DNA of 64,000 bases from Vallitalea sp. (GCF_025211055.1 NZ_JAOARO010000059.1:99149-163148), one strand, 5' to 3'; shown: positions 26,320 through 34,940, counted from the first letter of the stretch. Translations and numbers: made by a program. The notes: generated by a model from the letters alone, not told the origin.

Positions 26320-27453
26320 ATGCAATATAAGTTATTTGGAAAGACTAATGAAAAGGTTTCAAGACTTGGTTTTGGCTGTATGAGATTTCACACTAACAAT
26401 GACGATAATAAAGACATCAAGGAAGAATTGGCTATTAAACAAATTTGTCATGCAATTGATAATGGCGTCAACTATATTGATACAGCATATAATTATCATG
26501 GTGGAGAAAGTGAAAAGTTAGTAGCAAAAGCACTGAATGATGGATACAGAGAAAAAGTTAAGATAGCAACTAAATTACCATCTTGGTTAATAAAAACAAG
26601 ACAAGATATGGACAAATATCTAAATGAACAGTTAGAAAAATTGCAGACTGATCATATTGATTTTTATCTTTTACATACATTAAAGAAAAAATTATGGAAG
26701 AACTTAGTAGAGAATGATGTATTTGAATTTTTAAATAGTATTGTTGCTGATGGAAGGGTTAAACATGTTGGTTTTTCTTTCCATGACGATATTGATTTGT
26801 TTAAAGAGATTGTAGATTCTTATGACTGGGACTTTTGTCAAATACAATATAATTTTTTAGATGAAAATTATCAAGCGGGCAAAGAAGGATTAAAATATGC
26901 TAAAGAGCGTGGACTTGGTGTAGTTATCATGGAACCACTAAGAGGTGGAAGTCTTGCAAATAGTATTCCAGATGATATAGCAGCCATTTGGAATAAGGCT
27001 GATAAAAAAAGGACTCCTGCTGAGTGGGCATTCAAATTTATACTTAATCATCCAGAAGTTGATGTGGTATTGAGTGGAATGAACGAGATGGAACACATCA
27101 ATGAGAATATTAAAGTCGCTACAGAGACAACACCTGATTCATTGACAAATAAGGAAAAAGAATTGATTGATGAAGTCAAATCAGTATATGATAGTAAAAT
27201 TAAAGTTAGATGTACTAATTGTGCGTATTGTATGCCGTGTCCAAAAGGTGTTGATATTCCAGCCTGTTTCGCATTGTATAATAAATCATCTATGTTTGAT
27301 TTTAATACTGCTAAAAAAAAGTATACCGAGTATCTAAAGAACGAAAATAAAGCTAGTATGTGTATTGAATGCGGACAATGTGAAGAAAAATGTCCACAAT
27401 ACTTGGATATAAGAGAAAAATTAAAAGAAGTGGTAGAGACTTTTGAAAGTTAA
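26320..27453 (+). CDS. Aldo/keto reductase with C-terminal 4Fe-4S domain
   Basis: A 377-residue oxidoreductase. The barrel (residues ~1-290) has the AKR start FGKTNEKVSRLGFGCMRF, the catalytic Asp/Tyr segment YIDTAYNYHGGESE, Lys in IATKLPSW and DFYLLHTL. The C-terminal ferredoxin-like tail has two cysteine clusters: CTNCAYCMPCPKGVDIPACF and CIECGQCEEKCPQ. This architecture is common in anaerobes, where the Fe-S tail probably supplies electrons; the substrate is unknown. SD GAGGTGG. A single-gene unit ended by a strong terminator. Confidence 0.93.
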   Translation: MQYKLFGKTNEKVSRLGFGCMRFHTNNDDNKDIKEELAIKQICHAIDNGVNYIDTAYNYHGGESEKLVAKALNDGYREKVKIATKLPSWLIKTRQDMDKYLNEQLEKLQTDHIDFYLLHTLKKKLWKNLVENDVFEFLNSIVADGRVKHVGFSFHDDIDLFKEIVDSYDWDFCQIQYNFLDENYQAGKEGLKYAKERGLGVVIMEPLRGGSLANSIPDDIAAIWNKADKKRTPAEWAFKFILNHPEVDVVLSGMNEMEHINENIKVATETTPDSLTNKEKELIDEVKSVYDSKIKVRCTNCAYCMPCPKGVDIPACFALYNKSSMFDFNTAKKKYTEYLKNENKASMCIECGQCEEKCPQYLDIREKLKEVVETFES

Positions 27454-27454
27454 G

Positions 27455-27477
27455 GATGCCTTAGGCATCTTTTTTTT
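27455..27477 (+). terminator. Terminator after the aldo/keto reductase
   Basis: GATGCC-TTA-GGCATC followed by eight T. Confidence 0.9.
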
Positions 27478-27549
27478 ATCCTAAAATCTAATTTTAGCTA
27501 GAAGAAGTATAGAAGTTCATATAGAATATTTAATTTTACTAATTAATAG

Positions 27550-27577
27550 TTGACATGTATTAATTTCCTGCTATAAT
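27550..27577 (+). promoter_or_regulatory. Promoter of the ABC exporter operon
   Basis: TTGACA (27550-27555), 16-base spacer, TATAAT (27572-27577). Both boxes are perfect, so the operon is probably held down by a regulator or highly expressed. Confidence 0.8.
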
Positions 27578-27605
27578 AACTCAGCTTAGAGAAGCAATGA
27601 TATTT

Positions 27606-27625
27606 GATTAACTGAATAGTTAATC
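27606..27625 (+). promoter_or_regulatory. Palindrome in the ABC operon leader (operator or hairpin)
   Basis: GATTAACT-GAAT-AGTTAATC, a perfect eight-base inverted repeat about 20 bases downstream of the predicted start. The placement fits a repressor operator; an RNA hairpin is the alternative. Confidence 0.5.
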
Positions 27626-27653
27626 GAAATAAAGAAGGAGGAAAGTTAATACA

Positions 27654-28466
27654 ATGAATATCTATGTTTTTAAGGCTAATGTGTACAAATATTTTATTAC
27701 ATTGTATCGTGCCTATCCAAGAAGTTTTTTTATATCAAGCATATTAACTATAACCTATACTCTATTATACTCGTATATTCTGTATGAATATATCTTCGAG
27801 GGAGAAGTTAATAGCTCTTTTATAGGTGAAACAGGAACTAGTAATTATATGGGATATATTTTAGTGGGGGTATTGGTATATTCTTTTACAGTTAGCACTT
27901 TACTCAATGTCAGTAGGAGTCTTATTACTGAGAAAAGAATAGGTACATTGGAAAGCGTAATGTTGGCACCATATAATAGAGGTCTATATTTTTTGGCTTA
28001 TATGGTAGCACAAACAATACATACTTTTGGAGAATTAGTTTTTGCCATACCAATATTGATAGTGTTTAAAGTGAAATTTGCGTATTTTGATTTGCTTTCA
28101 TTCATATTAGTTTTATCAATATCTTTGCTAGCATTTCTTGGGCTTTCGCTATTATTGGCAAATCTTATGCTATATACAAGAGATACGTATATATCACAGA
28201 ATACATTGTTTACAGTTATGTTTCTTATATGTGGAATCAATTTTCCTATTACTTATTTACCAAGTTTTGTATCAAAAATATCATATCTTATACCTTTAAC
28301 ACATTCTATAAAACTATTTAGAGGGATATTACTAAAAGGAGAAAGCCTAATGATACAAATGGATTCTGTTGTAGCTTTAATTCTTCAAGGTATTATTTAT
28401 AGCATGATAGGATTTTTGACTCTTAAGAAAGTAGAAAAGATAGCTCTAGAAAAAATTGGTGGATGA
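27654..28466 (+). CDS. ABC-2 type transporter permease
   Basis: A 270-residue membrane protein with six hydrophobic segments in the ABC-2 (NodJ-like) pattern. The central part STLLNVSRSLITEKRIGTLE is the coupling region after the second helix, and INFPITYLPSFVSKISYLIP is the typical segment before the last helices. It is the first gene of an operon of permease, ATPase and permease, forming a heterodimeric exporter. Substrate unknown; drugs or lipids are usual. SD AAGGAGGAAAG. Confidence 0.9.
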   Translation: MNIYVFKANVYKYFITLYRAYPRSFFISSILTITYTLLYSYILYEYIFEGEVNSSFIGETGTSNYMGYILVGVLVYSFTVSTLLNVSRSLITEKRIGTLESVMLAPYNRGLYFLAYMVAQTIHTFGELVFAIPILIVFKVKFAYFDLLSFILVLSISLLAFLGLSLLLANLMLYTRDTYISQNTLFTVMFLICGINFPITYLPSFVSKISYLIPLTHSIKLFRGILLKGESLMIQMDSVVALILQGIIYSMIGFLTLKKVEKIALEKIGG

Positions 28467-28498
28467 TTTATAGATAATTAACGAAAGGAATGAGATAT

Positions 28499-29293
28499 AT
28501 GATAGAAGTTAGAGGACTATGCAAGACATATGTAACAAAAGAAAGTAAAGGTTTTTTTAAGACCAATAAAAATTACTTGAAAGCAGTTGATAATCTAAGT
28601 ATTAATATAAAAAAAGGTGAGATAACAGGTCTATTGGGTATTAATGGTGCTGGAAAAACTACAACGGTCAAGATGCTTTCTACACTACTTGAACCAACAA
28701 GAGGAGATATTATATATGATGGAATGGATATCAAGAAAAATGAAAAAATAATCAAAAGTAAAGTAAATATGATAGCAGGTGGAGAGAGGATGATATATTG
28801 GCGCCTTACTGCTAAAGAGAATCTTAAATATTTTGGCAGTATGTATGGGTTACATGGAAAATATCTAAATGAAAGAATAGATTATCTATTAGAACTTGTA
28901 GGATTACAAGATAAGAAAAATATACCAGTGGAGAAATTTTCAAAAGGTATGAAACAACGATTACAGATAGCAAGAGGACTGATTAATGATCCAGACTACA
29001 TTTTCTTGGATGAGCCTACCTTAGGACTTGATATTCAAATAGCAAAAGAAATGAGAGAGTTCTTTCTAGAATTGGTTAAGAAACAGGACAAAGGAATATT
29101 ATTAACAACTCATTACATGAAGGAAGTAGAAGAATTATGTAGATATATATACATATTAAATGAAGGAAAACTTCTCAAAGAAGGTTCAGTCGAGGATATA
29201 ACTAAGATGTCAACAACTGAAGATGGTAACCTGGAGGATGTTCTACTTATGATGGCAAAAGAGGTTTCCATAGAAAATAAGGAAGTGATATGA
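28499..29293 (+). CDS. ABC-2 transporter ATP-binding protein
   Basis: A 264-residue ATPase. Walker A is GINGAGKTTTVKM (from residue 47), the signature is FSKGMKQRLQIARGLIN, Walker B is YIFLDEPTLGLD, and the H-loop is LLTTHYMKEVEELC. The ATG at 28499 is preferred to 28490, because AAAGG (28484-28488) is too close to the earlier codon. It powers the two flanking permeases; the end overlaps the next start codon (ATGA). Confidence 0.95.
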   Translation: MIEVRGLCKTYVTKESKGFFKTNKNYLKAVDNLSINIKKGEITGLLGINGAGKTTTVKMLSTLLEPTRGDIIYDGMDIKKNEKIIKSKVNMIAGGERMIYWRLTAKENLKYFGSMYGLHGKYLNERIDYLLELVGLQDKKNIPVEKFSKGMKQRLQIARGLINDPDYIFLDEPTLGLDIQIAKEMREFFLELVKKQDKGILLTTHYMKEVEELCRYIYILNEGKLLKEGSVEDITKMSTTEDGNLEDVLLMMAKEVSIENKEVI

Positions 29294-30108
29294 TGAATTT
29301 TGTTAGATTGGTATGGGCTAATATTATTGCTCAACATAAAAATTATTTTTTTAATAAAAGTATATACTTATCTTTGTTTATATGGCCGGTTATTGGATTT
29401 ATTAATATCTATTATTCTTACAAACCATTTAATAATACTGTATTACTTAGGAAAATAGGTCTTCAACATGATGGAGAAATATATTTGTATCTATTGATTG
29501 GATTTGTTGCCATGAGGTTTTTTTATACTCTTATACAATCTGCGTGGCAATCCAGTTATCTGCTCAGAATGTCAGGTGCATTGGAATTAATATATATGTC
29601 TCCGTCTAATAGGATGGGAATGTTAATTGGTAATAGCATAGCTTCATTATTTGGAAGTGTGTGGATGTTTATTATTTTCTCGGTAGGTATGATTGCCTTT
29701 TACAGAGACTTTCTTGATGTAAATATAGTATCTGCTATTTTTAGTATCATATTACTATGTATACTAGCAGTAATATGGGGAGTATTTTTGAATAGTTTAT
29801 TTTTATTATCCAGAGATAGCGGGTTTCTATTCACAATATTCCAGGAACCCACAGAGATGTTCACTGGAGCTAAGTTACCATTTATGCATATGCCCATGTG
29901 GGCAAAAGCTATTGGATATTTATTTCCATTGACATATGTAATTATAGTTTTAAGAAAATCATTTATGTATAATACTGGTATAAGTAACTTATTGCAAGAA
30001 TATGTTATATGTATATTAATTGGAGTAATCTTAATGATAGTTTCTTATCTGATGATGAGGGCTGGAGAAAAGAATGCAATAAAAAATGGCACAGCTACGT
30101 TATTTTAA
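29290..30108 (+). CDS. ABC-2 type transporter permease (second subunit)
   Basis: A 272-residue protein with six membrane segments. FTGAKLPFMHMPMWAKAIGY is the conserved periplasm-side segment, and SGALELIYMSPSNRMGMLIG is the coupling region. It is related to, but different from, the first permease, so the exporter is probably a heterodimer. Translation likely couples to the ATPase gene through the four-base overlap. No terminator is seen before the next promoter. Confidence 0.9.
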   Translation: MMNFVRLVWANIIAQHKNYFFNKSIYLSLFIWPVIGFINIYYSYKPFNNTVLLRKIGLQHDGEIYLYLLIGFVAMRFFYTLIQSAWQSSYLLRMSGALELIYMSPSNRMGMLIGNSIASLFGSVWMFIIFSVGMIAFYRDFLDVNIVSAIFSIILLCILAVIWGVFLNSLFLLSRDSGFLFTIFQEPTEMFTGAKLPFMHMPMWAKAIGYLFPLTYVIIVLRKSFMYNTGISNLLQEYVICILIGVILMIVSYLMMRAGEKNAIKNGTATLF

Positions 30109-30142
30109 AAATATGAATGTAAAACCATGCTCCTTAGCTATA

Positions 30143-30171
30143 TTGACATGGGTATATAAGAAAAGTATAAT
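30143..30171 (+). promoter_or_regulatory. Strong promoter before the decayed flavoprotein gene
   Basis: TTGACA (30143-30148), 17-base spacer, TATAAT (30166-30171): a full consensus. It is flanked by an inverted repeat: GCTCCTTAGCTA (30129-30140) and TAGTAGCAAAGGAGC (30197-30211); the right arm covers the downstream SD. Confidence 0.8.
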
Positions 30172-30217
30172 AAGTATGAATATAATGGACTCTAAATAGT
30201 AGCAAAGGAGCAAATAG

Positions 30218-30540
30218 ATGTATGATATAGTCATAGTAGGAGCTGGACCGGCTGGGGCAACTCTAGCTAGAATGTTAGATAATAGATATAAGATTTTATT
30301 AATTGATAAGAGAAACCTTAATGAAGATATAGAATATAAGAGAGAAAAATGCTGCGGAGGTTTAATTGCTCCCGATGCACAGAAAATGTTAGCACATCTT
30401 GGACTAGGTATTCCCAAAGTTGTATTGACTGGAAGAATTTGAAAGCTTTTATAATGTATAATAAGTTTTTACGTAAAGTAATTATGAAATCGAGAGTATT
30501 GAGTATGGATATAAAAGATATTGATCAAGAAAATAAATAA
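30218..30540 (+). pseudogene. Remnant of an FAD-dependent oxidoreductase (geranylgeranyl-reductase-like)
   Basis: The first 74 codons (30218-30442) encode the FAD-binding start MYDIVIVGAGPAGATLARML and the motif KREKCCGGLIAPDAQKMLAH of geranylgeranyl-reductase-type flavoproteins, normally 350-400 residues long. A TGA follows VVLTGRI. The next ~100 bases, in another frame, end with FLRKVIMKSRVLSMDIKDID, which could be the original C-terminus. So the gene seems to have lost its middle by an internal deletion, keeping promoter, SD and both ends. The N-terminal identity is firm; the C-terminal link is inference. Confidence 0.65.
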
Positions 30541-30560
30541 GTACTAGGTGAGGTGTGAAT

Positions 30561-30860
30561 ATGAAGGGGTTCAATAAAATTTTTATATTAATAGGGATGA
30601 CATTATTAGCATTTAGTTATAGCAATATGACTATTAATGCAATAAATGTTGAAGAAAAGAATGATTATGGACAATATATTGAAATAGCTATTAAAGAGTA
30701 TTGTGATTTTGCTTTTACTTATAGCCATATTATTGTAATAAAGGATAACGAAAAATCTAAATCTTGGTTATATAGTCATGATCCAGTAACAGTAGAATGG
30801 GTTAATCCTGATGGAATAGTTGGTCCAGAAAGAGATTTTATAAAAATATACAGGGGTTGA
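30561..30860 (+). CDS. Small secreted protein of unknown function
   Basis: 99 residues from ATG 30561 (SD AGGTGAGGTG), with a clear signal peptide (KIFILIGMTLLAFSYSNMTI-NA). The mature part has many aromatic and acidic residues (YIEIAIKEYCDFAFTYSHII ... WLYSHDPVTVEWVNPDG) and no recognised family. It ends abruptly at TGA in TACAGGGGTTGA; shifting frame there opens GLKLLALGAGSGTFAESMLF, ending 76 bases later, so the 3' end may be frameshifted. The 106 bases after the stop hold nothing else but the SD of the next gene. Confidence 0.6.
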   Translation: MKGFNKIFILIGMTLLAFSYSNMTINAINVEEKNDYGQYIEIAIKEYCDFAFTYSHIIVIKDNEKSKSWLYSHDPVTVEWVNPDGIVGPERDFIKIYRG

Positions 30861-30966
30861 AATTACTTGCCCTTGGTGCTGGTTCAGGGACCTTTGCAGA
30901 GTCTATGTTATTTTTAATTTTACAATAAATCAGAAGAACATAAATGAAAAGGAGGAATTATAATTT

Positions 30967-32013
30967 ATGTACTTAACATATTTTGATAGAGAAAATGATA
31001 TTAATATCTATTTTTTGTATTCTCCTTTTCATGAGTTATTAGGTAGCCTTCATGTTTTATCAAAACATGAGCATCATATGCCTAGACAAATTTGGGCAGA
31101 AGAAATGCTTAAAAAATTGCCTACAGACATAAAAGATAAAATATTGTTTTATGCTAATGTGACTAGTAATTTTTTAGGTGTCATCGGTTTTTTAGAGAAT
31201 AAAAAATTATGGGATATTAGTATTTCTGAATGTATTGGTGAAATAGCTAATATTAGTGAAGTGGATTTCTTTTACACTATATTTAATGGTGAAATAGATA
31301 AACAATCAATTATTAATGGTATAAACAGTAATTATTATAATAGCAGTATTCCTAATAAATATGTAGAATGTCTAAAAGGACATAAGGAGTATAAAAAACA
31401 ATTTATAATATTTCTAAAAGAATATTATTATAATTATTTTGTGAATGATTTAAGTTTCACTGAACCAATATTAATTAGGAAGCTAAAAAGAGAATTTGAA
31501 AGGTGTAAAGAAATATCAGTTTATGATTATATACATTCTCTTCACCCTAGAATAGAGGTAACAGATAATAAAATCAATTTCCATAAATATAAACTGTTTG
31601 AAGTAAATAAAGAAAATATAAATGAAGTTATATTCAAAGTAGACAGCTATATAATTCCTCATTTATTATTAGGTATGAATGAAGCCCAGAAACTAATAAG
31701 TTTAATAATACCAACTTATATTACTTCATATGATGATGATAAATTACCAAAAGATACATTGAATATTTTTAAGGCTATTGCTGATGAAACAAGAATGAAA
31801 ATTATTCGCAATCTATATAGACAGCCTATGTCTACTCAAAAGTTAGCAGATAGATTGAATTTTACTGAAGCATGTATTTCCAAGCATTTAAAAATTCTAT
31901 ATAATACAGATATAGTGACTAAGACTAGAGATGGTAATTATATTAATTACTACCTTAATCAAAGAATTATTGATAGTTTGGTATTGTATATTTATGAATA
32001 TATAAATCAGTAA
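30967..32013 (+). CDS. ArsR-type winged-helix regulator with N-terminal DUF5937-like sensor domain
   Basis: A 348-residue regulator. The last ~85 residues form an ArsR-family winged helix: TLNIFKAIADETRMKIIRNL, MSTQKLADRLNFTEACISKH, LKILYNTDIVTKTRDGNYI. The ~260 preceding residues resemble the DUF5937 region found in similar actinobacterial and clostridial regulators (NIYFLYSPFHELLGSLHVLS ... MPRQIWAEEM). No metal-binding Cys motif of ArsR/SmtB is present, so the signal is not obviously a metal. Its neighbours suggest control of the ABC operon or the murein-peptide genes, but this is inference. Confidence 0.85.
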   Translation: MYLTYFDRENDINIYFLYSPFHELLGSLHVLSKHEHHMPRQIWAEEMLKKLPTDIKDKILFYANVTSNFLGVIGFLENKKLWDISISECIGEIANISEVDFFYTIFNGEIDKQSIINGINSNYYNSSIPNKYVECLKGHKEYKKQFIIFLKEYYYNYFVNDLSFTEPILIRKLKREFERCKEISVYDYIHSLHPRIEVTDNKINFHKYKLFEVNKENINEVIFKVDSYIIPHLLLGMNEAQKLISLIIPTYITSYDDDKLPKDTLNIFKAIADETRMKIIRNLYRQPMSTQKLADRLNFTEACISKHLKILYNTDIVTKTRDGNYINYYLNQRIIDSLVLYIYEYINQ

Positions 32014-32123
32014 CTTATTGTTTTTTTTACAAACTAGCGTTGCTTTATCAAAGGAATACTTTAACTAAAGTTAGAATATATAGTAAATAGGAATATTAAT
32101 TTACTTATAATAGAAAAAGATTA

Positions 32124-33053
32124 ATGGGGGGCATAATTATTAGACCACAAAATTTGAAAATTGAAGATATGATTGGTGTTATTGCACCTGGCAGCCCTAC
32201 TACATTAAATAACGTAAATATGGCAAAAAAACGTCTACAGGAACTTGGGTTTAGAGTGAAGATGGGTGATAGCTGTTATAGTAAGAATGGATATTTAGCG
32301 GGTGTAGATAAATTAAGAGCTGAAGATGTCAATAATATGTTTTTAGATGATAATATAAAAGGAATTATATGTTTGAGAGGTGGCTATGGGACTAATAGAA
32401 TACTTAATTTAATCAATTACAAATGGGTAAAAGAACATCCTAAAGTATTTGTGGGTTATAGTGATATAACAGCTCTGCATATAGCGTTCAATCAATTATG
32501 CAATATGGTTACTTATCATGGTCCTATGGCAGGTGTGGAAATGTTGGATGGAATGGACGAATTCACTAAAAAAAGCTTTTTATCATGTATAGGAAGCAAG
32601 AATAAAATTAATATTGTGAATCCCCCTAAGATTGCTATGAAATGTATATGTTCTGGTACAGCAAAAGGTAAGCTTATAGGTGGTAATTTATCATTGATTG
32701 TGTCAACTCTAGGTACACCATACGAAATTGATACAAGAAGTAAGATACTATTTATTGAAGAAGTTGGAGAAAGACCTTATGCAATAGATCGTTCACTTAC
32801 ACAATTGAAAAATGCAGGAAAATTAAGAGATGCAGAGGGGATTGTATTGGGCGACTTCAAAGATTGTGTACCATTTAAAGATGAAGTGAGTCAGAGTCTG
32901 GAGGAAGTATTTAATGATATCATAAAACCTTTTAACAAACCTACCATCTACAACTTAAAAGCAGGACATTGTATTCCTATGATAACACTGCCCTTGGGAT
33001 TAGATACATACTTGGATGCTGATAAGTGTCAACTGATTGTTGATAATAATTGA
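32124..33053 (+). CDS. S66 family LD-carboxypeptidase (LdcA/MccF/YkfA-like)
   Basis: A 309-residue serine peptidase that removes the terminal D-Ala from murein tetrapeptides in LdcA, or processes microcin-like conjugates in MccF. Motifs: IGVIAPGSPTTLNNVNMAKK, GIICLRGGYGTNRIL, the nucleophile Ser in GYSDITALHIAFN, Glu in LFIEEVGERPYAIDRSL and His in LKAGHCIPM. Paired with the downstream epimerase it matches the ykfA-ykfB murein-peptide scavenging pair of Bacillus. Start uncertain: ATG 32124 lacks a good SD, while GGGGGG at 32126-32131 is spaced for the ATT at 32139. Confidence 0.92.
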   Translation: MGGIIIRPQNLKIEDMIGVIAPGSPTTLNNVNMAKKRLQELGFRVKMGDSCYSKNGYLAGVDKLRAEDVNNMFLDDNIKGIICLRGGYGTNRILNLINYKWVKEHPKVFVGYSDITALHIAFNQLCNMVTYHGPMAGVEMLDGMDEFTKKSFLSCIGSKNKINIVNPPKIAMKCICSGTAKGKLIGGNLSLIVSTLGTPYEIDTRSKILFIEEVGERPYAIDRSLTQLKNAGKLRDAEGIVLGDFKDCVPFKDEVSQSLEEVFNDIIKPFNKPTIYNLKAGHCIPMITLPLGLDTYLDADKCQLIVDNN

Positions 33054-33093
33054 TGTTAATATATAAAAGAAATAATTAATATGGGGGAATTAG

Positions 33094-34170
33094 TTGAAAA
33101 TATTAGATATAAAAACTAATAGGGTCTCAATAGGCTTAAAAAAACCTTTTATAACTGCTCTTAGAACTTTATATAATATAGAAACTATTGTTGTAGAGAT
33201 TATTACTGAACAGGCTAGAGGTTATGGTGCAGCATCACCCACTGCTGTAATAACAGGAGATACGAATAGTTCAATAATAGGTGCAATCCATTATATTAGA
33301 CCACTAATTATAGGAAAAGAGGTAAGTAATTTTGAAGAAATAATAACAACACTTAATAAGTGTATAGTGGGTAATACCAGTGCAAAAGCTGCTATAGATA
33401 TTGCATTATATGATTTGTATGGGAAACTATATAATGCACCAGTATACAGATTATTAGGTGGTTATAGAGATAAATTAAAAACTGATATTACTATTAGTCT
33501 GAATACACCTGATGAAATGGCAGCTGATAGTTTGAAAGCTGTCAATGAGGGATTTGATAATCTAAAGGTAAAAGTTGGTAAGGATTCTGACTTAGATATT
33601 AGAAGGATGCAAGCAATCAGAAAGGCTGTAGGAGATAAAGTTAATATTAAAGTTGATGCTAATCAAGGCTATGAGCCAAAGGAAGCAATTTACGTTATAA
33701 AAAGAATGGAACAAAAGGATATTAATATATATCTTATGGAACAGCCGGTTCATGGAAAAGATATAGATGGACTAAAGTTTGTCACTGATAAAGTGAATAT
33801 ACCTATATTAGCTGATGAAAGTGTATTTTCACCTACCGACGCTATAAATATAATTAATAAAAGAGCGGCAGATATAATTAATATTAAGCTAATGAAAACA
33901 GGGGGTATCTATAATGCTCAGAAGATTATATCATTAGCTGAAATAGCTGGAATGAAATGTATGATTGGTTCAATGATGGAAAGTAATATAGGAGTTACAG
34001 CTGCAGCTCATCTAGGAGCGGCTAAAAAAAATATAATAGAGGTAGATTTGGATGTACCACTTTTATGTAATGAAAGCCAGTTAGTAGGTGGTATATCATA
34101 TCATAAAAATAACATATTATTTAACCAAGAATCTGGTTTCGGCTTTGGTAAGATAGACTTTATTGTATAG
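33094..34170 (+). CDS. Dipeptide epimerase (L-Ala-D/L-Glu epimerase type, enolase superfamily)
   Basis: A 358-residue member of the muconate-lactonising subgroup. Catalytic Lys in NLKVKVGKDSD, metal ligands Asp in IKVDANQGY, Glu in LMEQPV and Asp in LADESVFSPTDA, second Lys in INIKLMKTGGI. Such enzymes epimerise L-Ala-D-Glu freed from murein to L-Ala-L-Glu, so the dipeptide can be used. Start is TTG with GGGGGA five bases before. It follows the S66 peptidase by 40 bases. A terminator overlaps its last codons. Confidence 0.93.
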   Translation: MKILDIKTNRVSIGLKKPFITALRTLYNIETIVVEIITEQARGYGAASPTAVITGDTNSSIIGAIHYIRPLIIGKEVSNFEEIITTLNKCIVGNTSAKAAIDIALYDLYGKLYNAPVYRLLGGYRDKLKTDITISLNTPDEMAADSLKAVNEGFDNLKVKVGKDSDLDIRRMQAIRKAVGDKVNIKVDANQGYEPKEAIYVIKRMEQKDINIYLMEQPVHGKDIDGLKFVTDKVNIPILADESVFSPTDAINIINKRAADIINIKLMKTGGIYNAQKIISLAEIAGMKCMIGSMMESNIGVTAAAHLGAAKKNIIEVDLDVPLLCNESQLVGGISYHKNNILFNQESGFGFGKIDFIV

Positions 34171-34193
34171 ATAAATAAAGCCTATCTTTTTTT
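34151..34193 (+). terminator. Terminator overlapping the epimerase 3' end
   Basis: AGATAGACTTTATT (34151-34164) pairs with AATAAAGCCTATCT (34174-34187), with one A-C mismatch, then a T-run. The left arm is coding sequence. It separates this unit from the convergent acetyltransferase. Confidence 0.85.
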
Positions 34194-34214
34194 ATAGGAA
34201 AGTCTATCCTAATA

Positions 34215-34730
34215 TTATTGAGTACAAGTTCTGTTTACTGCTCTCATGATATACATATCTTGATTCTTCTTCTCTATAAAAGAATTTATCTTATATCCAC
34301 ATTTAATATATGTTTCAACAGCTGGTCTATTGCTACAATTAACTTTTAGATAAGAATATCTGCAACCTAGTTTACTAAATATGATTTTTTGTATAAGATT
34401 CATTACTTTTATACCATAGCCTTGTTTCTTAGCAGAGGATTCGCCAATAACATAACCACCTAGTTCTACAGTGTTTTCATCTATTACACGAAGTATCACA
34501 GTGCCAATAGGAATACAATAAATATTTTTCTCTTCTATAATATATATTAGTAGGTCGTAATCATTTTTGTAATATTTATACCATTTTCTTGGACTTATCC
34601 TTTTAATAGACTTATTGGATAATGATTCTGCTTCACTATTTTTATACCATTTCTTTATTAAATTGTAATCATTACGCTTTATCTCACGAAATTTAAATTG
34701 TTGGGTTTCTAATATTGGATATTTTTTCAT
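34215..34730 (-). CDS. GNAT family N-acetyltransferase
   Basis: A 171-residue acetyltransferase, minus strand and convergent to the epimerase. FKFREIKRNDYNLIKKWYKN is the typical start; ELGGYVIGESSAKKQGYGIK carries the acetyl-CoA binding motif A, followed by VNCSNRPAVETYIKCGYKI. ATG 34730 is used because AGGTG lies seven bases upstream; the frame extends 15 codons further to ATG 34775 with no SD. Substrate unknown. Confidence 0.88.
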   Translation of the reverse strand: MKKYPILETQQFKFREIKRNDYNLIKKWYKNSEAESLSNKSIKRISPRKWYKYYKNDYDLLIYIIEEKNIYCIPIGTVILRVIDENTVELGGYVIGESSAKKQGYGIKVMNLIQKIIFSKLGCRYSYLKVNCSNRPAVETYIKCGYKINSFIEKKNQDMYIMRAVNRTCTQ

Positions 34731-34879
34731 GAAATTCACCTGACCAGTTGTTTTAGACATTATATAGGATTCCATTTTATAAAATACTTATTACAATATA
34801 TGTGAATTAGGTTGGGTAGGTACATTGTCTAAGTAATGATTATATTTATGTAGTACATGCAAATTTAGTATTGAGGGGT

Positions 34880-34908
34880 CACATATAGCCTGTAAAAAAC
34901 ATATTTTG
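34880..34908 (+). promoter_or_regulatory. Candidate sigma-K-like promoter of dpaAB
   Basis: CACA (34880-34883), 16-base spacer, CATATTTTG (34900-34908). This agrees with the late mother-cell sigma-K pattern (mACm, 16-17, CATANNNTA) except at the last -10 base. The dipicolinate synthase genes are sigma-K-controlled in Bacillus. The rest of the 165-base gap shows nothing else. Confidence 0.45.
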
Positions 34909-34940
34909 TTATTATAGTACTAAGTAAGTGATGATAATAT

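Noticed and set aside
30349..30540. 63-residue + strand ORF as an independent gene
   Set aside because: Its first half is an out-of-frame reading of the flavoprotein start and its second half fits the decayed C-terminus; no SD.
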